Assembly: GCA_030038445.1 (NCBI GenBank)
Contig: JASHOW010000010.1
Location: forward strand, 1 to 32,239
DNA length: 32,239 bases
Reading direction: 5' to 3'
From: Nitrosopumilaceae archaeon
Lineage (GTDB): Archaea > Thermoproteota > Nitrososphaeria > Nitrososphaerales > Nitrosopumilaceae
In this document: piece by piece, positions 18,742 through 27,674 of the stretch
How positions within the stretch are numbered: position 1 is the first letter of the stretch
Layout: the number at the start of each line of letters is the position of its first letter
Program-made: the position numbers and the translations under genes
Notes under the pieces: model-generated
What the model was told of the DNA's origin: nothing
Database searches by the model: none
What the model saw: only the letters and a program-made list of their open reading frames with translations

Positions 18742-19950
18742 TTAACCAAATGTATTATCTGGCATCAGTGGGTTTTTCCATTTATTTACGTAGGAGCTTA
18801 TGGAATAGCTCTTCTTAATCTTCGGTGAATCCCACCAGGTTTTTGGTGATAAAATTTCTTTCTTGTGTTTTTCTAATACGTCCATTGTCTTTTTTGCACA
18901 TTCTGGTTTTCCATATGGGTTCTTCCAGTTTGTTCTTTTATTGACCATTATCCTAACGGCTTCAATAATGTATTTTTTGTTTAATCCTGCAACTATATTA
19001 GATCCAACCTGTACTGTCTCAGATCTCTCTGTACTTATTCTCATGGTAACACATGGTACTCTAAAGATGCACGAGTCTTCCTGCACGGTGCCTGAATCTG
19101 TCACACAACAAAATGCATTTTTTTCAAGTTTTGAAAATTCTAAAAATCCTAATGGATCCATTAATTCTATTCCATCTGATACTCTAAGTCTGAATGACTT
19201 GATGCTAGCTCTAGTTCTTGGATGTATGGGAAAAATGACCTTTTTCCCATAGATTTTGTATAACTCGTCAAGACTTTCAAGAATATTTCTAAGTGGTGCC
19301 CTAATTCCAACATTTTCTGGTCTGTGCGCAGTTACAAGGAAATATTCTTTCTTTTCAACACCCAGTCTATCCATTATGTCATTGTTATCAATTTGGCTTC
19401 TAAAATTATGTAAAACATCCATGATCAATTTACCCACCTGAAATATCTTGTGAGGGGCGATTCCTTCGTCAAGCAGATTTTGTTTGGTGCCTGAAGTAGG
19501 CGTAAATAGATAATCTGAAATACTATCCATCAATCTACGATTCTTTTCTTCTGGCATTCTCCAATCATAACTGCGCATGCCTGCTTCTAGATGAGCTACC
19601 TTTATTCCCATCTTTGATGCAACAATTCCTGACAAGGCAGGATTTGCGTCTGAAAAAGAAAAAACTAGGTCTGGTTTTTCTTTGACTAGGACTTTTTCAA
19701 ACCTTTCAACCATTGATGCCAATTGCTGAGCTTGTGTTCCAGAACCTACTTTAAGATGATAATCTGGTTTTGGAAAATTAAGTTGCTCAAAAAATAGCTT
19801 GTCAAAGAAATAAGAATAATGCTGTCCAGTGTGTACTATGGTGTAGTTACAATTTCGCCTTTCCATTTCTTTTACTATGGGATGTAAATTAATGATGTCA
19901 GGCCTAATACCTAATACTATCATGTACTTTACTGACAATTCGACTTCCAT
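18742..19950 (-). CDS. UDP-N-acetylglucosamine 2-epimerase-like protein (WecB family)
   Basis: 402 aa; GIRPDIINLHPIVKEM, HTGQHY, HLEAGMRS, PEEKNRRLMDSISDYLFTPT, DSGTVQEDS. Confidence 0.88.
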   Translation of the reverse strand: MEVELSVKYMIVLGIRPDIINLHPIVKEMERRNCNYTIVHTGQHYSYFFDKLFFEQLNFPKPDYHLKVGSGTQAQQLASMVERFEKVLVKEKPDLVFSFSDANPALSGIVASKMGIKVAHLEAGMRSYDWRMPEEKNRRLMDSISDYLFTPTSGTKQNLLDEGIAPHKIFQVGKLIMDVLHNFRSQIDNNDIMDRLGVEKKEYFLVTAHRPENVGIRAPLRNILESLDELYKIYGKKVIFPIHPRTRASIKSFRLRVSDGIELMDPLGFLEFSKLEKNAFCCVTDSGTVQEDSCIFRVPCVTMRISTERSETVQVGSNIVAGLNKKYIIEAVRIMVNKRTNWKNPYGKPECAKKTMDVLEKHKKEILSPKTWWDSPKIKKSYSISSYVNKWKNPLMPDNTFG

Positions 19951-20018
19951 CTTTTGATGGCAGAATATATCTTTTGAGTGTACCAGTGAAACTTATTATC
20001 CAAGTTTTCCTTTGTTGA

Positions 20019-20831
20019 GTGTTGCAAATTAAAAAACTAGCAAGAAGCATGCGTAGTACTTACAAAAATCTACAAAAAATCAATATCTCAAATGTCAGAA
20101 ACGAAATAAAAGGAGATCCCAAGAAGATCAAGTTGATAGGATTTGTAAAATGCTTCAACGAAGGACAGAGTGGAAATCTTGAGAGGTGCCTAAAACACCT
20201 CTCTTTGTTTTGTGATGATATCGTGATATGCGATGACAGCTCTCAGGACAATAGCCTTGAGATCGCAAAAAAGTATACTGACCACATAATTATCATGCCT
20301 GATGAGTTCAAGCAAGAGCTTGCACACAAACAAAAGCTCCTAGAATTGGCATTATCTCTAAATCCTGATTGGATCGTATTTTTAGACCCTGATGAGATAT
20401 TTGACAGAAATGGTGAGCAAGATGGTGTTAGAACCCTATGTCAATATGGAAATGAACATGGAATAGACTCCTTTTCATTTCTATACTATAATCTATGGAA
20501 AGGCAAAGAAAACTATCGAATCGATGAACTATGGAACAAAAACTGGCAGAGAAAATTGTGGAAAAATACAGGCAATCTAAAATTTAACATTAGGGAAGGT
20601 TTGCACATGAGTCAATTCCCATTGGGATTAAAAAATGAAAGAAGAACCGATATAAAATTAATACATTATGGATTTGCCGGTGAAGACAAAATAAATAAAA
20701 AATTTTCAACATACCAATCATTAGGACAAAGTGGTTGGTCGCTACAAAGAATTAAGGATGAAAATTCTCTTCAACTTAAAAAATTTGAAAAAGAATGGTT
20801 TCCTTTATCAGTTTTGGAATTACGCGATTAA
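20019..20831 (+). CDS. Family 2 glycosyltransferase
   Basis: 270 aa; CFNEGQSGNLERCLKHLSLFCDDIVICDDSSQDNSLEIAKKYTD, WIVFLDPDEIFD; TTG start. Confidence 0.87.
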   Translation: MLQIKKLARSMRSTYKNLQKINISNVRNEIKGDPKKIKLIGFVKCFNEGQSGNLERCLKHLSLFCDDIVICDDSSQDNSLEIAKKYTDHIIIMPDEFKQELAHKQKLLELALSLNPDWIVFLDPDEIFDRNGEQDGVRTLCQYGNEHGIDSFSFLYYNLWKGKENYRIDELWNKNWQRKLWKNTGNLKFNIREGLHMSQFPLGLKNERRTDIKLIHYGFAGEDKINKKFSTYQSLGQSGWSLQRIKDENSLQLKKFEKEWFPLSVLELRD

Positions 20832-20882
20832 ATGTGAAAGCTTTTTGGAAATGTATTAATCTTCTATGTATAAAAAAGAATT

Positions 20883-21752
20883 ATGAGAGTAAATGTTGTC
20901 ACCGTAAACAGTGGTTGGATTCTACAAAAAATAGCAGAACGCATAGTTTCATCTGCACCAATTAACACAGAATTTTTCCTTTCTCATTCGCCCAGAAAAG
21001 ATGTTGACATAAATTTTTATGTAGATATTCAAAATTGTTATCGAGGTAAAAGCAAAGTAAAAGATGTGGGATTTTTCACTCATCTGGATGAAGATAGTGT
21101 AGATCATTTGCTAAAAAATAAGCGTTGGTTAACTTGTGATCATATAATTCACATGAATAAAAGATACTTTGACAGATTTGCTGATTATTATCCTAAAGAA
21201 AAAATGTCAATTTTAAAGCCAATAGACATATTGTCGAGATTTGATCTAAAAAAATTAAAACTGGGGGTAGTACAGAGAGGAGGTTTTGAAGGAAAAGGAT
21301 ACAATTTCATGCTCCGCATGGCAAATCATGACTATCTAAAAAATTTTGAATTTTTGTTTTGTGGCAAGAACTGGGATGAAGTCATTGAACTATATTCTTC
21401 AAAAGGCATAAAATGTTACACAGCAGACGAAAATTATGAAAATTATCCTAAAGTTTATGATGTTATAGATTATTTGCTTATTCCATCTCTGTGGGAAGGA
21501 GGACCAATGTCGGTTCCGGAGGCTCTTGCAAAAGGCGTTCCCATTATTTCCTCGGATGTGGGATGGGTTCCAGAATTTAATGTTGAATATTTGTTCAAGC
21601 CCAATGATGAACAGGGCCTTTTGGATATACTGAAAAAAATACGAGAGCCCTTGCTAGAAAGAAGAAAACAAATTGAAAACCATTCCATGCAAAAATATAC
21701 AAAAGATTTGGTAGAAATATTTGAAAAAGTTTTAAGCTCTACAGAGTCTTGA
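20883..21752 (+). CDS. Glycosyltransferase, GT4-like C-terminal domain
   Basis: 289 aa; LIPSLWEGGPMSVPEALAKGVPIISSDVGWVPEF. Confidence 0.85.
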   Translation: MRVNVVTVNSGWILQKIAERIVSSAPINTEFFLSHSPRKDVDINFYVDIQNCYRGKSKVKDVGFFTHLDEDSVDHLLKNKRWLTCDHIIHMNKRYFDRFADYYPKEKMSILKPIDILSRFDLKKLKLGVVQRGGFEGKGYNFMLRMANHDYLKNFEFLFCGKNWDEVIELYSSKGIKCYTADENYENYPKVYDVIDYLLIPSLWEGGPMSVPEALAKGVPIISSDVGWVPEFNVEYLFKPNDEQGLLDILKKIREPLLERRKQIENHSMQKYTKDLVEIFEKVLSSTES

Positions 21753-21836
21753 ACTGACTAAATATTATACAATTAATCGTTGAAAACTATATGAAATATG
21801 TATAAAAGAAATTCTAAAACGATTAGAACACATTAT

Positions 21837-22655
21837 TTATGCAGTTCTTTCTCCCTGCACAAAATGATATGTGATACAATCTCTGACAATATAGTTTTCA
21901 TATCCGTTTTCTTGAAATCTATCGTGAATTATGACATCACCAGTTATACCATTTTCTAAGGCTGGCAAGGGACCATGATCTATCCAATCTTGTTTTGTCA
22001 TCAACCACGAACAACCATCTGTTCTATTTGTCTTTCCAAATTTACTATAAAAAGCGGTCGGTTTTTTCCAATGTTTTAATGCCATATCTATTGTCAAAAG
22101 ATCTTCCTTTACAGGAGAATTAATTTTTCTGATAAATTTCTCAAACGCTTCATAATTCATATTTGAAAAATTTTCACCAAAATCCTCATCAAAATGCCTG
22201 CTTTTTTTGACACCAATCTTCCTAAGCCTACTGCGACATTCTATCGTATTAGCTTGAAATATCACCTTTTTTTGCGGGAAGCTGGTCTTCATTTTTTCTG
22301 CTGTTTCATAGAGCGATACAAATGAGTCCTTAGAAAAAACTTGATCTGATCCTCCTCTAAAAACATAACCCGGAGGTGCAGTCTCATATCCCAAATTCCA
22401 ACATGCGTACAAATTGTCTATAAAAGAATTAGTAGGCTCCTCATAAACAAAAGATTTGATATCCTGTTCTTGGCAAAATTTTAAGATCGAATCTGTTATC
22501 TCGCTTTTTATTTTGCTATTCTTATACACAATTACATGAAAGTTTTTCTTGCATGATAATTTGTCAAAACCTGCATATGTTTTGACATTGTTAACATGGT
22601 TTTTGAACAATTCCAAATCCTTTCCAATAATGGTATAGTATGTAAATTCTGTCAT
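21837..22655 (-). CDS. Hypothetical protein, possible divergent GT-A glycosyltransferase
   Basis: 272 aa; NLYACWNLGYETAPPGYVFRGGSDQVFSKDSF resembles the GT-A region around the DxD; overlaps the methyltransferase gene by 4 nt. Confidence 0.6.
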   Translation of the reverse strand: MTEFTYYTIIGKDLELFKNHVNNVKTYAGFDKLSCKKNFHVIVYKNSKIKSEITDSILKFCQEQDIKSFVYEEPTNSFIDNLYACWNLGYETAPPGYVFRGGSDQVFSKDSFVSLYETAEKMKTSFPQKKVIFQANTIECRSRLRKIGVKKSRHFDEDFGENFSNMNYEAFEKFIRKINSPVKEDLLTIDMALKHWKKPTAFYSKFGKTNRTDGCSWLMTKQDWIDHGPLPALENGITGDVIIHDRFQENGYENYIVRDCITYHFVQGERTA

Positions 22656-23143
22656 TTTATTATCTGTAATTTGTAAAATACATCAGGTCCATTTGGTTTA
22701 TTCTTTACTTTTTTGGCTTCAAGAACTCGTAATTTAATGTGATCCCATCCGTATATTCGTCCATTTATGCCAAGATCTTTGGTTGAATCAAAATAATCAA
22801 AAGTACGCGTAGTCATTGGAAATTTATGTGTAGGATCTGTCCAAAAATTGTCTGAACCTGCATATGGCGATTCAATAGAAACAATTGTACCGTTCTTACA
22901 AACTCTGAATATCTCTTTCATTACACTTATGAAATTTGATTTTGAAATATGCTCAAAAACATGTTTCATCAATATCTCATCAACGCTTGAGTCTTCAAAT
23001 GGCCAAGGAAATTTTTCAATATCGTGCTTAACATCACAATTAACGTTTCCGCTATCTACATTTACCCAACCGTGTTTATAATCTGTCCCGCAACCTAAAT
23101 TTAATTTCATTTGATGGCTCTTGTTATTACTTCTATATATCAT
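22652..23143 (-). CDS. SAM-dependent methyltransferase (class I)
   Basis: 163 aa; LNLGCGTDYKHGWVNVD, DEILMKHVFEHI. Confidence 0.87.
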   Translation of the reverse strand: MIYRSNNKSHQMKLNLGCGTDYKHGWVNVDSGNVNCDVKHDIEKFPWPFEDSSVDEILMKHVFEHISKSNFISVMKEIFRVCKNGTIVSIESPYAGSDNFWTDPTHKFPMTTRTFDYFDSTKDLGINGRIYGWDHIKLRVLEAKKVKNKPNGPDVFYKLQIIK

Positions 23144-23293
23144 GATAACTATTTTTGCAGATCTTCAATAAGTATATCTGGTCTGCGTTTACGAAAGTCT
23201 AATTTGATATGAACAGGTCTATTTTGATGATTCACCGCCTGCGGTCTTCATAAAATTTCTTAATCTTTAATTATCTATTTTTTACTAATTTTC

Positions 23294-23719
23294 CTATTTT
23301 GTTTCCATGTTGGCATCATCATTATTTCTGCCGTAACTTTTATTCTCAATACATATGTTCATATTTTCTCCATCAATAATTTTCTTAACGTTAAATACAA
23401 ACATCTCATCAATAGCCTTTTTAAAAATGGATCTTCTTTTGACTGTCTCAATATTTTCAAATGATTTCTTTGCAATTTTTTCTAAAATTTCAATTCGTTC
23501 GTTTTCTTTAATGCCAGGCCTTTCTAATTCTTTCTTATAAGCAACAGTATCATCCAAGACATGCCATAGTCTTATGTTTTCAATACAGAGTTTGTCTATT
23601 AACTCAGAAAGAGAATTGCATGAATTGATAAATTTCATGACATCTTTAATGTTATCACCATATTCCGAAAATTCTCGTTCGTCTTTTTTTGAAACATCTT
23701 GCGTATCAGATTCTTTCAT
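23294..23719 (-). CDS. Helical hypothetical protein, possibly DUF4254-like
   Basis: About 141 aa from the ATG at 23719, which forms an ATGA overlap with the upstream epimerase stop (ORF track starts at 23749); SLSELIDKLCIENIRLWHVLDDT. Confidence 0.6.
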   Translation of the reverse strand: MKESDTQDVSKKDEREFSEYGDNIKDVMKFINSCNSLSELIDKLCIENIRLWHVLDDTVAYKKELERPGIKENERIEILEKIAKKSFENIETVKRRSIFKKAIDEMFVFNVKKIIDGENMNICIENKSYGRNNDDANMETK

Positions 23720-24762
23720 TTTAGTATGCCTCTGTTTTGTTTCATCCATTCTATTACCTCATCCAAACTTTCTGATAAGTTAACTTTTGCTTCAAAGCCT
23801 AGAACTTTTTTAGTCTTTGTCGTATCTGGTATACGTTTTTGAACGTCATGCTCAAATGGAGGATCTGAAACCCACCTAAATGGCTTGTCAGGGTTGATCT
23901 TTTTCCAAATCATCTCGGCCAATTGTAGAACTGTAGTACTTACTGATGTAGATATATTGAAATCATTATTCACTGCATTTTCTGACTCGAGAATAATCCC
24001 AACAGCTCTTGCAATATCCTTGCCATTTGTATAATGCCTGATCTGGTTGCCATCTCCTAAAATATGAAGTGGGTCTTGCCCACGCAAACATTTGTTTATG
24101 AGATCAGGTACTACGTGCGACATCATTAACTTTACATTGCCGGAAAGGACTTCCTCCTCCTTTATGGATTTGTCTTCCCCCACTCCTATGCAATTAAATG
24201 GTCTTACTATGGTATATGGAAGCCCGTATTGCTCAAATGCTCCTTTCACAAAATATTCACATGCCAATTTTTGAAAACCATATGTTGATGAAGGTGGAGG
24301 ACAGATCAATTGGTGGTCCTCTGGAGTGGGCCATATGTTGGCATTTTCAAAAACCATGCTCGAGCTCAGAACTACTATCTTACCAAGTTCTTTTTTCTTG
24401 AATCTGTCTATTGCAATATCAAAGGTGTTTGCTATTATTCTCTCATTAGTGGCAATCAGATCATAGGCAAACTTATGAAAATATGATATGCCACCTATCA
24501 TGGCAGCTCCTGCAATAATGAAATCTATCTTAGTGTCTTTTTCTTTACCTGAGATAAAAGTAGTCTTAAAAGAATTATCTGCACAATCCACCTCAATTAA
24601 TCTAAACTCAGTATGATTATCATGTGCGCGTTTGACTTTGCCATATTTTGAATAGTTGTCAATTCCTATGACCTTGTATCCTAATGAAAGCAGCTCGATA
24701 CAAATGTATGAACCGATAAAACCTTGGGATCCAGTTACTAGAACTGTTTTATTTTTTTTCAT
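23716..24762 (-). CDS. NAD-dependent sugar epimerase/dehydratase
   Basis: 348 aa; VLVTGSQGFIGSYICIELLSLGYKVIGIDNYSKYG, VVLSSSMVF, YGFQKLACE. Confidence 0.9.
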   Translation of the reverse strand: MKKNKTVLVTGSQGFIGSYICIELLSLGYKVIGIDNYSKYGKVKRAHDNHTEFRLIEVDCADNSFKTTFISGKEKDTKIDFIIAGAAMIGGISYFHKFAYDLIATNERIIANTFDIAIDRFKKKELGKIVVLSSSMVFENANIWPTPEDHQLICPPPSSTYGFQKLACEYFVKGAFEQYGLPYTIVRPFNCIGVGEDKSIKEEEVLSGNVKLMMSHVVPDLINKCLRGQDPLHILGDGNQIRHYTNGKDIARAVGIILESENAVNNDFNISTSVSTTVLQLAEMIWKKINPDKPFRWVSDPPFEHDVQKRIPDTTKTKKVLGFEAKVNLSESLDEVIEWMKQNRGILK

Positions 24763-25543
24763 TTAATTTCTTATTATCCTCTAACAAGCCTTTGAGAAAA
24801 TCATAATGTATGCCAAGCTTGGAAGTCATAGCAAATATTGCAGTTGTATCTTTAGGAAGACATGCCCCCCCAAAACCTCTAAGGTTTTCATTACAATCCA
24901 AGTAAGAATCAATCATGTTGTATCTTTTAGTTGCTATTCTTTTGGATTCATCATAATCAGCTCCCACTTTCTTTGAAATATCATAGAAAAGATTAGCAAA
25001 TATTATTCTTGTAGAATTAAACACATTACAAAAATATTTCACCATTTCTGCATTGACAGGAGTGGTCCTGATGAACTCCTTTGCTAGATTTCCATGAGCT
25101 TTTACTATTTTTTCATAAAGATCGTCATGCCGTGTTCCTATTACACATATGTCCTGATGGCAAAAGTCATGTACTGCTGCACGCTCCAAAAGAAATTCTG
25201 GATTCATTGCAAATTTTATTGATTTTAACCTCTCTGCAAGCCTATCTGTGGTGCCAGGTTCTACAGTTGACTTTATAATTACATCCTTGATCTCTCCTTT
25301 CTTTTCTGCAATCAAATTGATCTCCTCACATATGGTCTGAACATTAGATATGTTGCAGGAACCATCGGAGTTTTGTGGGGTACTTACGCAAATGAATATC
25401 ATCTCAGAATTATTATATACATTTTCTATGGAAGTATTTTCAAATTTTTTATCATGCACAAATACATTGTGACCCCTCTTGAACTCAAAACCATATTTTA
25501 CGGCACTACCTACATTTCCTACGCCAATAAGGCCAATGTTCAT
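24749..25543 (-). CDS. Short UDP-glucose/GDP-mannose dehydrogenase-like protein
   Basis: 264 aa; MNIGLIGVGNVGSAV, IKSTVEPGTTDRL, NPEFLLERAAVHDF, GFGGACLPKDT; no C-terminal UDP-binding domain. Confidence 0.88.
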   Translation of the reverse strand: MNIGLIGVGNVGSAVKYGFEFKRGHNVFVHDKKFENTSIENVYNNSEMIFICVSTPQNSDGSCNISNVQTICEEINLIAEKKGEIKDVIIKSTVEPGTTDRLAERLKSIKFAMNPEFLLERAAVHDFCHQDICVIGTRHDDLYEKIVKAHGNLAKEFIRTTPVNAEMVKYFCNVFNSTRIIFANLFYDISKKVGADYDESKRIATKRYNMIDSYLDCNENLRGFGGACLPKDTTAIFAMTSKLGIHYDFLKGLLEDNKKLNEKK

Positions 25544-25741
25544 ATGATATCTACCTCAGAATTTTTCCATTTTCCATTATAATACATTGCAATAGCAAAA
25601 TTTGCTCTTTAGTATTTAACCCTATGTTACGGCAGATACAACAAAAAGACATGTGATTAACAATCTGTACTAATCTATTCGTAGGTTCATCTGAACAATT
25701 GAGATAATATAAGAAATATAGTCCTCTTTTCAATATAGGTC

Positions 25742-26227
25742 ATGAAGAAAAAAACACAAGGATTCAGATTATTCTACTATTTTCGTATAGGATATGCAAC
25801 CTACCTTGCTATGTTCATTGGTGTAGCTAACGTTTTGACAACAACCTACTTTCTTGCAGGAAAAAAAATTCCTTGGATCCAACAGATCTTTCCTAACTTT
25901 GAAAGCTATGTTGCCTTTTGCATAGGAGTCGGAGTTCCAATAGTTGTTGTTGTAGGATGGTTGCATTTCAAGAAGATGGGTACGTATACTCAGGAAGTTG
26001 CTATTTCACAGCAATATTCCCCATACAACTACAAATTTCCACCCGGATATAACAGAGAAGTCTTTGGCCCAACATATCTTGCAATATTATCACTAAACAT
26101 TAAACGACTGAAAGGAGAAAAATTGACGCAAGAAGAACTTGAAAATATTTTATCTTTAGAAAAAAAACTGAAAGAACTAATGGAAGGAGGATTTGCGGGC
26201 AGTCCTCCAAAAGGAGTTTTGGAATGA
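25742..26227 (+). CDS. Small membrane protein of unknown family, paralog A
   Basis: 161 aa; two hydrophobic segments; shares YYFxxGYxxY..VLTTTYFLA and SPYNY with the next ORF. Confidence 0.75.
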   Translation: MKKKTQGFRLFYYFRIGYATYLAMFIGVANVLTTTYFLAGKKIPWIQQIFPNFESYVAFCIGVGVPIVVVVGWLHFKKMGTYTQEVAISQQYSPYNYKFPPGYNREVFGPTYLAILSLNIKRLKGEKLTQEELENILSLEKKLKELMEGGFAGSPPKGVLE

Positions 26228-26703
26228 AAAAAGTCCATTTCCGTTCGTGGTATTATTTTCAAACAGGATATACACAGTATTTTACATTTACAATAGCAGT
26301 GATAAACATGCTAACAACTACATATTATTTAGCCATAAACCAAAATGAGATTATTGGAAAAATATTTCCAACCTTCTCTACATATGTAATAATATCATCA
26401 ACTATTGGTATACCACTTTTAGTTTTTCTGGGATATCTTCACATGAGGCGGTCTCATATATACAAGTCACAACAAGACATTCTCCAAGAATCTTCGCCCT
26501 ATAATTATTATCTTCTTCCAGGAATACAGAAAGAAGTAATGACACCATTATTTCGTGAATTGCTCGAATTAGGAAGAAAATCTCTTTCCAATGAAGGAAT
26601 TACTGAAGAGCAGTCCAAGAGACTAGACGATCTTGTCCAAAAACTTGAATTGCTATCTTCGGGCGGATCGTTAGAGATGCCAAAAAAATTCGATAGAGTA
26701 TGA
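26224..26703 (+). CDS. Small membrane protein of unknown family, paralog B
   Basis: 159 aa; same motifs as paralog A (YYFQTGYTQY..MLTTTYYLA..SPYNY); ATGA overlap with paralog A. Confidence 0.75.
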   Translation: MKKVHFRSWYYFQTGYTQYFTFTIAVINMLTTTYYLAINQNEIIGKIFPTFSTYVIISSTIGIPLLVFLGYLHMRRSHIYKSQQDILQESSPYNYYLLPGIQKEVMTPLFRELLELGRKSLSNEGITEEQSKRLDDLVQKLELLSSGGSLEMPKKFDRV

Positions 26704-27575
26704 AAGTTTCAATTGTAATTCCGGTTTATAACGCAGAAAAATATTTACAGGAATGCATAGATTCCTGTCTAAAACAAACCTATCAAGACATTGAAATAAT
26801 AGGCATAGATGACGGCTCCACAGATAATTCTGCTAAAATACTAAAATCATATTCAGGAAAAATAAAGATGATTACAAAGGAAAATAGGGGAACCCCGTCT
26901 GCACTTAACTCTGGAATAAAACTAATGAGTGGTGAATGGTTCAAGTGGCTAAGTGCGGATGATGTGTTGTATGAGAATGCCATCGAGATACTTGTAAAGG
27001 AAGCAGAATCTCAAGGAGAACATGCAAAGTCTTGCATATTTTATTCAAACTATGATATCATAGATGAGAACAGTGTTGTTGTAGGAGAATTCATAGAGCC
27101 TAACTATAACAATCTGAACAGCCTGCAAAGAAACACTATTCTACTAGATCACTACATTGGTAATGGTTCCACCAGCTTGATTCACCGATCGGTCTTTGAT
27201 AGATTTGGCCTTTTTGATGAATCCATCGGTTTTAAGGAAGATTATGAATTCTGGATGCGTTGCTGCATTATTAATGACTGTAACCTTTTCTTAGTTCCAC
27301 AAAAACTTGCAAAATACAGAGTTCATTCAACTCAGCTAACAAAGAAAAAGGTTCGAGAAAATATAGAACATGTTAATAAAATAAAAAATTTAATACTTGA
27401 AAAATTATCAGAAGACAAGCGCAAACAATATCTTCATGAACTTAAAATATATCAAAAAACCAAACCTGTTAAAGTAAAGATTCGTAGAAAAATGAGAGAT
27501 ATGATGTTACGAATATTGCCAAAAGATACATCAGGCAAAATAATCGAAACTTATATGAACCGTAAGAATTCATGA
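26700..27575 (+). CDS. Family 2 glycosyltransferase
   Basis: 291 aa; MKVSIVIPVYNAEKYLQECIDSCLKQTYQDIEIIGIDDGSTDNS, WFKWLSADDVL; ATGA overlap with paralog B. Confidence 0.93.
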   Translation: MKVSIVIPVYNAEKYLQECIDSCLKQTYQDIEIIGIDDGSTDNSAKILKSYSGKIKMITKENRGTPSALNSGIKLMSGEWFKWLSADDVLYENAIEILVKEAESQGEHAKSCIFYSNYDIIDENSVVVGEFIEPNYNNLNSLQRNTILLDHYIGNGSTSLIHRSVFDRFGLFDESIGFKEDYEFWMRCCIINDCNLFLVPQKLAKYRVHSTQLTKKKVRENIEHVNKIKNLILEKLSEDKRKQYLHELKIYQKTKPVKVKIRRKMRDMMLRILPKDTSGKIIETYMNRKNS

Positions 27576-27674
27576 ATTGCCATCTCTTTAATGCTGTCTC
27601 TGATAAAATAAAATTATTACAAGAGCAATGAGACAAGTAAACCCTCTTATTCATCTGATCTGGAAGGTGAATTA

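Noticed and set aside
25685-25696. GTTCA-TC-TGAAC inverted repeat upstream of the paralog-pair operon
   Set aside because: Short; not distinguishable from chance without comparative data.
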